Source: Maribacter aquivivus (lineage in GTDB: Bacteria > Bacteroidota > Bacteroidia > Flavobacteriales > Flavobacteriaceae). Taken from it: a stretch of 64,000 nt of DNA. The position numbers were made by a program, and so were the translations under genes. The notes beneath the pieces were generated by a model. That model saw nothing but the letters and a program-made list of their open reading frames with translations. It made no database searches and was not told where the DNA came from. Shown here piece after piece: positions 54,501-62,884 of the stretch (position 1 is the first letter of the stretch; the number at the start of each line of letters is the position of its first letter). The stretch covers positions 620,001-684,000 of the forward strand of contig NZ_FQZX01000001.1 in the NCBI RefSeq assembly GCF_900142175.1. Reading direction: 5' to 3'.

Positions 54501-54654
54501 TAACAGATCTATTGGTATGAGTGCTGTTGGTGGTATGTTAATAGGTACCATATTCGGTGTATTCGTTATACCGGCATTGTATGTTATTTTCCAAACAATA
54601 CAAGAGCGTATTACTGGTGCTCCACAAGAAGCTATTGAAGAATCTAAGAACTAA
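51508..54654 (+). CDS. RND multidrug efflux transporter, HAE-1 (AcrB type)
   Basis: A 1048-residue proton-driven inner-membrane pump. N-terminal FIDRPVLSTVISIIIVILGV with GLTTLPIEEYPEIAPPTVQV, the proton-relay motif IGIVVDDAIVVVE in TM4 (Asp405, Asp406), and the C-terminal GLLSKNAILIVEFA and RPILMTSFAFILGLMPLA are those of the HAE-1 family. Substrates are likely amphiphilic drugs or metabolites. It shares a 38-base identical DNA patch with the second pump (52699-52736). Confidence 0.96.
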   Translation: MFQRFIDRPVLSTVISIIIVILGVLGLTTLPIEEYPEIAPPTVQVTSTYTGANAETVLKSVVIPLEEQINGVEDMLYMTSTASNDGAATINVFFKLGTNADIAAVNVQNRVARANSVLPQAVVQTGVITQKSQTSALLFFSLFSDNDEYDATFVENYARINLVPKLQRIEGVGNVTVFGAKDYSMRIWLNPEKMAAYKLMPSDIQAALNEQNLEAATGKIGENADGVYEYVLKYKGRLSNEAEYENIIIRAQENGQFLRLKDVAEVELGAFNYGTKNEGMGKPGTAVGIFQTSSSNANAIIDQIQTILDESKPDFPKGLDYVIPYNTKDFLSASIEHVVQTLIEAFLLVFLVVFLFLQDFRSTLIPAIAVPVAIVGTFFFLSLFGYSINMLTLFAMILAIGIVVDDAIVVVEAVHAKMEEGATDAKKATKSAMSEISGAIISITLVMSAVFIPVSFISGSSGVFYQQFGITLAIAILISAVNALTLSPALAALLLKPHHTSEDKKKGVMKRFFTAFNTGFDAVTDKYVGSVKFLSKRKWLTWVSLAVFAVIAYMLFQSTPTGFIPNEDKAIVFADVTMPPGTTLEQTQKTVKQLDSIYQSMDIIQARMNITGFSILNSVNGGSYAFSVLRLKDWGEREGEGESVQEVVGSLFAKTAGLKDAKIFFFTPPSVRGFGNSTGFEMNLQSKDADDWQTVNKVTNEFLGAINARPEVQYAITNFNANFPQYELDVDVEKTKMAGLAVTDVFSAMQGYYGGLYTTDFNKFGKQYRVMIQAKPEDRADENSLNHIFVTNANGESVAVSQFVSLKKIYGPEVVSRFNLLSSVKINGAMNPGYSTGDAIKAIEEVAAEVLPNNYTYEYSGLTKEENSAGSQTIIIFILSLVFVYFLLSAQYESYILPLAILLSLPVGIAGAIGFVSMAGLENNIYFQIALIMLIGLLSKNAILIVEFALQRRKHGMSIIDSAIDGAKARLRPILMTSFAFILGLMPLALSSGIGAVGNRSIGMSAVGGMLIGTIFGVFVIPALYVIFQTIQERITGAPQEAIEESKN
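52699..52736 (+). repeat. 38-base patch identical to 60836-60873
   Basis: This codon-aligned segment of the first RND pump (LAIGIVVDDAIV, TM4) matches the second pump base for base over 38 positions, including third positions. Flanking sequence diverges at once on both sides. Confidence 0.85.
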
Positions 54655-54661
54655 AGAAATC

Positions 54662-56065
54662 ATGAATAAATTAGTATCTAATAAAATTATACTGGTCGCC
54701 TTTCTGCCACTTTTGTTGCAGTCCTGTTTTACAGCTAAAACATATGAGCGACCAAATGTAGAAACCGAAAATCTTTATAGAACAGATAACCTACCTCAAG
54801 ACAGTGTGTCTTTCGCTTCGGTTTCTTACCAGGACCTTTTTACAGATTCTTATTTGAAGACATATATTCAAAAAGGATTAGAAAACAACCTTGACATTCG
54901 CATTGCTCTTCAGAGCATTGCGGCTGCAGAGGCTTATGTTAAACAAGGAAAAGCTGGTTATTTACCAACTATAAACGGTGCCGCAAGTGCAACTAGAACT
55001 GCCAGAACCAGTGAAAACGGACAGTTTGGTAGTTTCTTCACTCAGCCTTTTAATCAATATGAAACTTCTGGTACAGCTTCTTGGGAGGCAGATATTTGGG
55101 GAAAAATTAGAAGTACCAAACGTGCTAGCGATGCAAGTTACTTACAAACAGTAGCGGCACATAAAGCTGTAAAAACTAGTTTGGTAGCACAAATTGCTAC
55201 TACCTATTATCAGATATTGGCTTTAGATAAACAAATTGTAGTAACTGAAGAAACAATTGAAAACCGTTCTAAAAGTTTAGAAACAATTTCTGCGTTGAAA
55301 GAGGCAGGACAAGCAAATCAAGTTGGTGTTGACCAAACTGCAGCACAATTATATAGTGCTCAAAGTCAATTGTTAGATCTTAAAAATTCACTTTATCAAG
55401 CGGAGAACACTTTGAGTATTTTATTGAGTGAAGAGCCACAAACTTACGAGCGCAGCTCATTAGACGAACAGTCTTTAGCTAATGAAATGCAATTAGGTGT
55501 GCCAGCTCTTTTACTACGTAACAGACCTGATATTATACAGGCGGAATATAATTTAGTAAATAGTTTTGAATTAACGAATGTTGCCAGAAGTAACTTTTAC
55601 CCATCTATAACGTTATCTGCACAAGGCGGATTTCAAAGTTTGGATCTTGACAACTGGATAGATTCTAGTTCAATATTTGCTAATCTAGTTGGTGGTTTAA
55701 CACAGCCCATATTTAATGGCAGAAAAATTAGAACGGCTTATGAAGTTGCTCAAGTACAACAAGAGCAATCTTTATTAAGCTTTAAAAAAGCGCTTTTAAG
55801 TGCCGGAAAAGAAGTTTCTGAAGCTTTATATGACTACAATATTTCTATTGAAAAAGAGGTATTTATATCTAAGCAAGTATCCGCATTAAAAAGAGCAGAA
55901 AGTAATTCAGAAGAATTGTTGAATAGTGGTTACTTAACCTATTTAGATTTGTTAACCGCAAGAGAAAATTCTTTAAATGCTGAGTTAAATCTAGTGAATA
56001 ACAAATTCTCTCAATTATCAGCTACAGTTGAATTATACCGTTCTCTTGGCGGTGGATGGCAGTAA
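54662..56065 (+). CDS. Outer-membrane efflux lipoprotein (TolC/NodT family)
   Basis: A 467-residue outer-membrane factor with a lipoprotein signal (LLLQSCFTAKTYERPN, Cys22). The start NLYRTDNLPQDSVSFASVSY leads to the repeated TolC half: LDIRIALQSIAAAEAYVKQG, and NSFELTNVARSNFYPSITLS, with the NodT-like KAALLSAGKEVSEAL region. I start it at MNKLVSNK just after the pump stop; the earlier in-frame start lies within the pump gene. A terminator follows at 56131. Confidence 0.94.
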   Translation: MNKLVSNKIILVAFLPLLLQSCFTAKTYERPNVETENLYRTDNLPQDSVSFASVSYQDLFTDSYLKTYIQKGLENNLDIRIALQSIAAAEAYVKQGKAGYLPTINGAASATRTARTSENGQFGSFFTQPFNQYETSGTASWEADIWGKIRSTKRASDASYLQTVAAHKAVKTSLVAQIATTYYQILALDKQIVVTEETIENRSKSLETISALKEAGQANQVGVDQTAAQLYSAQSQLLDLKNSLYQAENTLSILLSEEPQTYERSSLDEQSLANEMQLGVPALLLRNRPDIIQAEYNLVNSFELTNVARSNFYPSITLSAQGGFQSLDLDNWIDSSSIFANLVGGLTQPIFNGRKIRTAYEVAQVQQEQSLLSFKKALLSAGKEVSEALYDYNISIEKEVFISKQVSALKRAESNSEELLNSGYLTYLDLLTARENSLNAELNLVNNKFSQLSATVELYRSLGGGWQ

Positions 56066-56130
56066 ATCTGTGATAAGAATATTATTTATAGAAAACTTAG
56101 TATATAAAGTTCGCATTAATACAATGCTTT

Positions 56131-56190
56131 AAAAAAGATGCTAAAGGGTCAGAATTGATGATGTCGCAGAGACCCTTGGCATCTTTTTTA
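56131..56190. terminator. Bidirectional hairpin terminator after efflux operon
   Basis: A long, nearly perfect stem: AAAAAAGATGC and AAGGGTC pair with GACCCTT and GCATCTTTTTT, with a small internal bulge and a 20-base loop, A and T tracts on both sides. It separates the efflux operon from the convergent CYTH gene. Confidence 0.85.
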
Positions 56191-56231
56191 ATTTTTGAAG
56201 TGGATGTATTTGATATAAACTATTCAAATAA

Positions 56232-56699
56232 CTACCAGAGATTGAAAGGACATTTACTTAATTGTGAATTATAATATTTTACATTACCTGTTACTTCTTC
56301 TGCTAACCAATGTGGTCTTTCGAAATTTTCATTTTCAGAACTCAGTTCTATTTCGGCAACTGTCAATCCTAAATTGTCTCCATAAAATTCATCTACCTCA
56401 TATACATGATTTCCTAAAGGAATTTCATATCTACACTTTTCTAAAATACCTTTTTCACACAACTTCAATAACTCATCAGCTTCCTCAACTGAAATCTCTT
56501 TTTCCCATTCGAAGCGAGAAGTACCTGTTTCATTTGATTTACCTTTTACGGTGATGAAACCTAATTCGCCCTTAATTCTAACTCTAACTGTTCTGTTAGG
56601 ATCGGTATTTAAAAAACCTTGAACTATTCGTGTTTTAGAACTTGCCACTGATTTGTAATCATCAGATTTCACCAAAAACTTGCGCTCTATTTCTATCAT
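56232..56699 (-). CDS. CYTH-domain protein
   Basis: A 155-residue cytosolic enzyme of the CYTH (triphosphate tunnel) superfamily. The signature E3-x-E5-x-K7 is at the N terminus (MIEIERKFLV), followed by RTVRVRIKGELGFITVKGKS and YEVDEFYGDNLGLTVAEIEL, the tunnel strands with alternating basic and acidic residues. Family members hydrolyse inorganic triphosphate or act as adenylate cyclases; small bacterial ones are usually triphosphatases. Divergent from DNA polymerase IV. Confidence 0.9.
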   Translation of the reverse strand: MIEIERKFLVKSDDYKSVASSKTRIVQGFLNTDPNRTVRVRIKGELGFITVKGKSNETGTSRFEWEKEISVEEADELLKLCEKGILEKCRYEIPLGNHVYEVDEFYGDNLGLTVAEIELSSENENFERPHWLAEEVTGNVKYYNSQLSKCPFNLW

Positions 56700-56740
56700 A
56701 TGAATGGTTAAAACTACTATTCAAAAACTAAGATAAGTCT

Positions 56741-56748
56741 TAAATTTG
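56741..56748 (+). promoter_or_regulatory. Putative dinB -7 box (TAAATTTG)
   Basis: A perfect TAnnTTTG ending three bases before the dinB ATG at 56752, implying a leaderless message as for gpsA. Confidence 0.5.
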
Positions 56749-56751
56749 CTT

Positions 56752-57855
56752 ATGCCCAATGAAATGCCTCTTCGTAAAATTATTCATGTTGATATGGATG
56801 CTTTTTATGCATCTGTAGAAGAATTGGATAATCCAGATTTGAAAGGAAAACCTTTGGCTGTAGGCGGTAGTGAAAAAAGAGGTGTTGTTTCAGCAGCCAA
56901 TTATGAAGCTCGTAAATATGGTGTGCGTAGTGCCATGAGCGGATTTATGGCTAAGAAAAACTGTCCGCAGTTAACTTTTGTGAAACCAAGATTTGAACGC
57001 TATAAAGAAATCTCAAAAATAATAAGATCCATTTTTTTTGAATATACCGATCTGGTAGAACCATTATCCCTTGATGAAGCTTACCTAGATGTTACAATTA
57101 ACAAAAAGGGAAATCCATCGGCTACTATGCTTGCCACTGAAATACGACAACGTATTCTAGAAAAAACAGGCTTAAATGCATCTGCAGGTATCTCTATCAA
57201 TAAGTTTATTGCCAAAATCGCTAGTGATATCAACAAGCCTAACGGACAGAAAACAGTTAATCCAGAAGAGGTTATTCCTTTCTTAGAAGAATTAGATATT
57301 AGAAAGTTTTACGGTGTGGGTAAAGTAACTGCTGAAAAAATGTACAAGCTGGGCATTTTCACCGGAAATGATTTAAAAAACAAATCAATAGAATTTTTAG
57401 CCGAAAATTTTGGCAAGAGTGGTCCATATTATTATCACGTGGTACGTGGCATTCACAACAGTGAAGTTAAGCCACACCGTATTCCAAAATCTGTAGGCGC
57501 TGAACGCACGTTCAATGAAAACTTAAGTAGTGAGGTTTTTATGCTAGAGCGCCTAGAGCATATTGCCAAAGAACTAGAAAAAAGATTGACAAAATCTAAG
57601 GTGGCAGGCAAAACTATTACACTGAAAATAAAATACAGCGATTTTACTTTAAACACCAGAAGTAAAACAATGCCCTATTTTATCGCAGACAAAGATCTCA
57701 TCTTAGAAACCGCTAAAAATCTTTTGTATCAAGAAGAGCTTCAAAACTCAGTAAGATTGCTTGGAATTTCACTTTCTAACTTAAACACTGATGATAAAAC
57801 GGCTACAAAGATTGATGATAAAGCAATTTTAGTACAATTAAAATTTGATTTCTAA
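56752..57855 (+). CDS. dinB: DNA polymerase IV (Y family)
   Basis: A 367-residue translesion polymerase that bypasses damaged bases with low fidelity. Catalytic acidic residues are Asp14 and Asp16 (IIHVDMDAFYASVEEL) and Asp108, Glu109 (PLSLDEAYLD). The steric-gate position is Tyr19. GAGISINKFIAKIASDINKP-like palm/thumb motif follows (about 145-165), then a helix-hairpin and the little-finger domain. The C terminus QLKFDF resembles the beta-clamp binding motif. I start it at the ATG after a -7 box. Confidence 0.95.
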   Translation: MPNEMPLRKIIHVDMDAFYASVEELDNPDLKGKPLAVGGSEKRGVVSAANYEARKYGVRSAMSGFMAKKNCPQLTFVKPRFERYKEISKIIRSIFFEYTDLVEPLSLDEAYLDVTINKKGNPSATMLATEIRQRILEKTGLNASAGISINKFIAKIASDINKPNGQKTVNPEEVIPFLEELDIRKFYGVGKVTAEKMYKLGIFTGNDLKNKSIEFLAENFGKSGPYYYHVVRGIHNSEVKPHRIPKSVGAERTFNENLSSEVFMLERLEHIAKELEKRLTKSKVAGKTITLKIKYSDFTLNTRSKTMPYFIADKDLILETAKNLLYQEELQNSVRLLGISLSNLNTDDKTATKIDDKAILVQLKFDF

Positions 57856-57964
57856 ATATTCGACCTTCATTTTCTCTCTTTAAATTAAAAATTTAAAGTG
57901 TTAACAAAAATTAACGGCAATTACTTGTACAGCATAATTAGCTAGAATAGTTTTGCTCACTTAA

Positions 57965-58384
57965 ATGAAAAAAGGTTTTTTAAAATTTCTTCTTTCTATC
58001 TGTATATTACTATCTGGTATATACAGTCCTCTATTTGCTAATAACAATATAGAGGCTACTTCTTTTAGAACCATTCAACAAATATCAAATTCAGTAAACA
58101 ACAATTTAGTTTCAGTTGCTGATCATAATGCGGTTCTTAAAGGCACTTTCGACAATTTAGATAAGGTTCTAGAAATTGAAGCTATTGAAATTGAGGAAGA
58201 AGAGAGTGAACATATTTTCTATAAAAAGGACGTAGAGCAACAGCAAGCTGCAATTTCTTACTACCTTTTATCAGTACTTTTTTTATTCAGTTATTTTACA
58301 AATAGCAATTCACTACAAAGGCTATTTAATTTTCTACCCACAGCAGATAGGCGCTTTGTCCTATATCAGGTATTTCGTATTTAA
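57965..58384 (+). CDS. Small exported hypothetical protein before second RND system
   Basis: A 139-residue protein of unknown function. A signal peptide (FLKFLLSICILLSGIYSPLFA) precedes a polar segment with an acidic block (EIEAIEIEEEESEHIFYKKD), and a C-terminal TM helix (AISYYLLSVLFLFSYF) with a short basic tail. It lies 146 bases upstream of the second RND adaptor. The small acidic protein at 42545 occupies a similar spot before SulP, but their sequences are not obviously homologous. Confidence 0.68.
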   Translation: MKKGFLKFLLSICILLSGIYSPLFANNNIEATSFRTIQQISNSVNNNLVSVADHNAVLKGTFDNLDKVLEIEAIEIEEEESEHIFYKKDVEQQQAAISYYLLSVLFLFSYFTNSNSLQRLFNFLPTADRRFVLYQVFRI

Positions 58385-58530
58385 AATTTATTTCGGTCAA
58401 GATTGTATTTTGACCTGACATCACTTTCTAGGCAACAGCCCTTTAGATTCTTTAATCTACTTGTCCTACAATTTGAAGGTCTCCCGCATTTTTAAATTTC
58501 ATTTTTCCAATCAATTAAATATTCATTTCT

Positions 58531-59616
58531 ATGACCAAGAGCGTACTCCTGATCACTACCGCATGCACTTTATTTATTGCGGCAAGTTGCAATTCAAAAA
58601 AAGAAAAAAAAGAAGAGCATACTAAATTTCTAATTACTAATCCCATTAAAAAAGACACATCAATCACTAAAGATTATGTGTGTAATATTAATTCTTTTAA
58701 ACATATTGAACTTAGAGCCCTAGAGAAAGGGTATTTGAAGGAAATTCACGTAGACGAAGGTCAACTGGTGAAAAAAGGGCAAAAAATGTTCAATATTATG
58801 CCTAATATCTACGAAGCAGATTTACAAAAAGCGAAAGCAGAAGCAAAAGTTGCTGAAATAGAGCTGCAAAACACTCAATTATTAACTGATGGTAATGTTG
58901 TTTCTAAAAATGAATTGGCTATGGCCAAAGCAAATTTTGACAAAGCCAATGCAGAGGTTTCTTTAGCACAAACTCATTTAGGCTTTACAAACATTCGCGC
59001 TCCTTTTGATGGTATTATGGATCACTTACATGTGCGAGAAGGTAGCCTTTTAGACGAAGGTGAACTATTGACTACATTATCTGATAACTCAAAAATGTGG
59101 GTCTATTTTAATGTTCCAGAAGCAGAATATTTAGACTACATCATCAGCACAGATAAAGACACTAAAAAAGAAGTGCAACTTTTAATGGCGAACAATAAGC
59201 GTTTTAATCAAAAAGGTCTTGTTGAAACTATTGAAGGAGAATTTAATAATGAAACTGGCAACATTGCTTTTAGAGCAACTTTTCAAAATCCTGATAGAAT
59301 TCTTAGACATGGTGAAACAGGTAGTGTTCTCATGACTATTCCTTTTAAAGATGCTTTAATTATTCCGCAAAAAGCAACATTTGAAATATTGGACAAACGT
59401 TTTGTTTTTGTTTTGGACCAAGACAATGTAGTTCACCAAACTGAGGTTACCATTGGCGCAGAACTTCCACATCTTTTTGTAATTAGCGAAGGTTTAAAAC
59501 TAAGCGATAAAATACTTATCGATGGTATTCGTATGGTAAAAAACAATGAAAAGATTGAAACCAAATTTGCTGAACCAAATGAAGTGATTTCAAAATTAGC
59601 CGTGTACGCAGAATAA
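58531..59616 (+). CDS. RND efflux periplasmic adaptor, second system
   Basis: A 361-residue lipoprotein MFP (lipobox FIAASCNSK, Cys20), with a Lys-rich tether, lipoyl half (RALEKGYLKEIHVDEGQLVK), alpha-hairpin (AKAEAKVAEIELQNTQLLTD), second half NIRAPFDGIMDHLHVREGSL and beta-barrel. It couples the pump at 59636 to the outer-membrane protein at 62871. No regulator gene is adjacent, in contrast to the first system. Confidence 0.93.
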   Translation: MTKSVLLITTACTLFIAASCNSKKEKKEEHTKFLITNPIKKDTSITKDYVCNINSFKHIELRALEKGYLKEIHVDEGQLVKKGQKMFNIMPNIYEADLQKAKAEAKVAEIELQNTQLLTDGNVVSKNELAMAKANFDKANAEVSLAQTHLGFTNIRAPFDGIMDHLHVREGSLLDEGELLTTLSDNSKMWVYFNVPEAEYLDYIISTDKDTKKEVQLLMANNKRFNQKGLVETIEGEFNNETGNIAFRATFQNPDRILRHGETGSVLMTIPFKDALIIPQKATFEILDKRFVFVLDQDNVVHQTEVTIGAELPHLFVISEGLKLSDKILIDGIRMVKNNEKIETKFAEPNEVISKLAVYAE

Positions 59617-59635
59617 TTAAACAAATACAAAAGAC

Positions 59636-62600
59636 ATGTTCAGTAAGTTTATAAAAAGACCGGTATTGGCTATTGTCATATCGGTAATAATCGTTTTTGT
59701 GGGATTGCTTTCCATAAAGCAATTACCCATTTCACAGTTCCCAGATATTTCACCTACAACGGTGAATATCTTCATAGCCTACCCTGGCTCTAGTGCAGAC
59801 GTTTTAGTAAAATCTACCCTTATTCCTCTAGAAACAGCTATTAACGGTGTTCAAGATATGCGTTACATTGCATCTGATGCCACTAGTGCAGGTGAAGGTA
59901 CCATACGTATCATTTTTGAACCTGGCACAGATCCTGATCAAGCCGTGGTGAGGGTAAAAACAAGAGTAGATCAAGTGATGCCTTTATTGCCAGAATTGGT
60001 ACAACGAGAAGGTGTAATTATCACTCCAGTTCAACCAAGTATGTTAATGTATGTTAACCTGTATAGTGACAATTCTGATGATCATGAATTGTTTTTATAC
60101 AACTATGCATACACCAAAATGATTCCTGAAATTCAGCGAATAGATGGTATTGCAAGTGCCCAAATTTTAGGTAGCCGTAAATATGCCATGCGTGTTTGGT
60201 TAAAACCAGATCGTATGCGTGCTTATAACGTTTCTGCAGAAGAAATTCTAGAAGCTATGGAAGAGCAAAGTATTTTAGCCCGCCCTGGTAGAATAGGTCA
60301 AAGTTCTGGTAAAACATCGCAATCTTTAGAATATGTGCTCATGTATCAAGATAGATTTGATGAGCCACAACAGTATAAAGATATTATTCTTAAAGCCACT
60401 GCAGAAGGTGAAATATTAAAATTAGGTGATGTAGCAGATGTAGAATTAGGTAGTGAATTTTTTGACATCTATTCTAACCTAGATGGTAAACCATCTGCCT
60501 CTATTGTATTAAAACAAACTTTTGGCAGTAACGCCAGTGATGTAATTGAAGAAGTTAAAACAAAATTAGCTGAACTCAAAAAAGACCTGCCTACTGGTTT
60601 AGATTATAAAATTAGTTATGATGTTTCTAATTTCTTGAACGCATCAATAGAGCAGGTAATACATACATTAAGAGATGCTTTTATTCTGGTTGCCATTGTT
60701 GTATTTCTATTTTTAGGCGATTGGCGTTTTACGCTTATACCCATTATTGCGGTACCAGTATCCTTAATTGGTGCATTTTTTATTATGCAAATGTTCGGGT
60801 TATCCATTAACCTAATTACGTTGTTCGCCCTGGTGCTCGCCATTGGTATTGTGGTCGATGATGCCATTGTTGTGGTTGAAGCCGTACATGCTAAAATGGA
60901 AGAAACACATTTAGGACCGTATGAAGCTGTGAAACTTGTGGTAAACGAAATCGGTGGTGCTATTATCGCAATTACTCTTGTAATGGTATCGGTATTTATA
61001 CCAATTGCCTTCATGTCAGGACCCGTTGGTGTATTCTATCGCCAATTTTCAATTACTATGGCTGGGTCTATCGTTTTATCTGCTATTGTAGCACTTACAT
61101 TAACTCCGGTTTTATGCGCCATGATTCTCAAAAATAATCACGGTAAAGAGCGTAAAAAATCTCTTATAGATAAATTCATTGATTGGTTCAACAGAGGTTT
61201 TGAAAAACTAACTGGCAGATACACTAAGGTTTTGAACAAGATTGTTGCTAGAAGAGTACTGACTTTTGGTATTTTAGGTGCTTTCTGTGTTGGTATTTTC
61301 TTTACTAATAAAACATTGCCTGCCGGGTTTATACCTAATGAAGATCAAGGTATGATCTACGCTATCATACAGACTCCGCCAGGATCAACTTTAGAGCGCA
61401 CCAACGACGTTGCTAGAAAACTACAGAAAATTTGTGAAGAAACTGAAGGTCTTGAATCTGTTTCGTCTTTAGCCGGTTATGAAATTATGACCGAAGGTCG
61501 TGGGTCTAATGCTGGTACGGTTTTGATTAACCTTAAATCCTGGGGCGATCGTCATCACTCGGTTCATGAAATAATGGAAGAGTTAGAGGAAGAAACAAAA
61601 GATCTCGGTGCCGTTATTGAATATTTTGAACCTCCTGCTGTACCTGGTTTTGGTTCTTCCGGCGGATTCTCTATGCGTCTTTTAGATAAAACCGATGGTA
61701 CCGACTATCATGAATTTGAAAAAATCAACAATGATTTTATGGATGCCCTATCTAAACGTGATGAACTTACCGGTTTATTCACCTTCTATTCTGCTAACTA
61801 TCCGCAGTACGAATTGAAAATAAACAATAAAATTGCCATGCAAAAAGGCGTTTCCATCAGTAAAGCAATGGAAAACCTGAATATTTTAATTGGTAGTACA
61901 TACGAACAAGGTTTTATTCGTTTTGGTAGATTCTTTAAAGTTTATACCCAAGCTGCTCCAGAATACAGGGCATTACCTTCAGATTTGGAAAAACTGTTCG
62001 TTAAAAACGAAGAAGGCGAAATGGTACCATATTCTGCTTTCATGTCTATGGAAAAGAAATTGGGACCTAATGAAATTACTAGATACAATCTTTACAATTC
62101 TGCTTCAATTAGAGGTTTACCCGCAGAAGGGTTTACCAGTGGCGATGCAATTGCTGCAATTAATGAGGTTGCTGAGCAAACATTACCTAGAGGGTTTGAC
62201 GTTGCCTGGGAAGGTTTATCCTATGATGAAGCGCAGAGAGGTAATGAATCTATTTACATCTTTCTAGTCGTATTAATCTTTGTGTATTTCGTTTTAGCTG
62301 CACAGTATGAAAGTTTTTTACTGCCGTTTGCTATACTTCTATCCTTGCCTATTGGTATTCTTGGCTCTTTCTTTATGCTAAAAGCAATGGGATTAGCAAA
62401 TGATGTGTATGCTCAAATCGGACTAATAATGCTGGTAGGTCTTCTAGGTAAAAACGGGGTACTTATTGTAGAATTCGCCGTTCAAAAACGAAGACAAGGC
62501 AGCACTATTTTAGAAGCTGCTATTGAGGGTGCTAAAGTGAGATTTAGACCTATTTTAATGACATCTTTTGCCTTTATCGCAGGTCTTATTCCTTTGGTTG

Positions 62601-62884
62601 TAGCACATGGTGCCGGAGCAATCGCGAACAAAACCATTGGTGGATCTGCTATGGGCGGTATGCTTATGGGTACTTTAATTGGGGTACTTATTATACCAGG
62701 GCTATATTACATTTTTGCAACAATGGCAGATGGTCGCGGACTCATAAAAGGGGAATCTGACGAACCTATTTCTGAAGAATTTGTAAGAATAAGCGAAGGC
62801 GAAAGTAAAACACGCCAAAAACTTCGCGAATTAAAGCAAATGATTAAAAAACTAACCAAAAAAGAAGAAGATGATCAAAAATAA
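59636..62884 (+). CDS. RND multidrug efflux transporter, HAE-1 type, second system
   Basis: A 1082-residue AcrB-type pump: FIKRPVLAIVISVIIVFVGL at the start, IGIVVDDAIVVVE in TM4 (Asp408, Asp409), C-terminal GLLGKNGVLIVEFAVQK and RPILMTSFAFIAGLIPLV. A 35-residue charged tail (SEGESKTRQKLRELKQMIKK) extends past the last helix, longer than in the first pump. The outer-membrane gene overlaps its end by 14 bases. Confidence 0.95.
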   Translation: MFSKFIKRPVLAIVISVIIVFVGLLSIKQLPISQFPDISPTTVNIFIAYPGSSADVLVKSTLIPLETAINGVQDMRYIASDATSAGEGTIRIIFEPGTDPDQAVVRVKTRVDQVMPLLPELVQREGVIITPVQPSMLMYVNLYSDNSDDHELFLYNYAYTKMIPEIQRIDGIASAQILGSRKYAMRVWLKPDRMRAYNVSAEEILEAMEEQSILARPGRIGQSSGKTSQSLEYVLMYQDRFDEPQQYKDIILKATAEGEILKLGDVADVELGSEFFDIYSNLDGKPSASIVLKQTFGSNASDVIEEVKTKLAELKKDLPTGLDYKISYDVSNFLNASIEQVIHTLRDAFILVAIVVFLFLGDWRFTLIPIIAVPVSLIGAFFIMQMFGLSINLITLFALVLAIGIVVDDAIVVVEAVHAKMEETHLGPYEAVKLVVNEIGGAIIAITLVMVSVFIPIAFMSGPVGVFYRQFSITMAGSIVLSAIVALTLTPVLCAMILKNNHGKERKKSLIDKFIDWFNRGFEKLTGRYTKVLNKIVARRVLTFGILGAFCVGIFFTNKTLPAGFIPNEDQGMIYAIIQTPPGSTLERTNDVARKLQKICEETEGLESVSSLAGYEIMTEGRGSNAGTVLINLKSWGDRHHSVHEIMEELEEETKDLGAVIEYFEPPAVPGFGSSGGFSMRLLDKTDGTDYHEFEKINNDFMDALSKRDELTGLFTFYSANYPQYELKINNKIAMQKGVSISKAMENLNILIGSTYEQGFIRFGRFFKVYTQAAPEYRALPSDLEKLFVKNEEGEMVPYSAFMSMEKKLGPNEITRYNLYNSASIRGLPAEGFTSGDAIAAINEVAEQTLPRGFDVAWEGLSYDEAQRGNESIYIFLVVLIFVYFVLAAQYESFLLPFAILLSLPIGILGSFFMLKAMGLANDVYAQIGLIMLVGLLGKNGVLIVEFAVQKRRQGSTILEAAIEGAKVRFRPILMTSFAFIAGLIPLVVAHGAGAIANKTIGGSAMGGMLMGTLIGVLIIPGLYYIFATMADGRGLIKGESDEPISEEFVRISEGESKTRQKLRELKQMIKKLTKKEEDDQK
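60836..60873 (+). repeat. 38-base patch identical to 52699-52736
   Basis: Codon-aligned copy in the second RND pump (LAIGIVVDDAIV). The two patches share every base, although the genes around them have diverged. Confidence 0.85.
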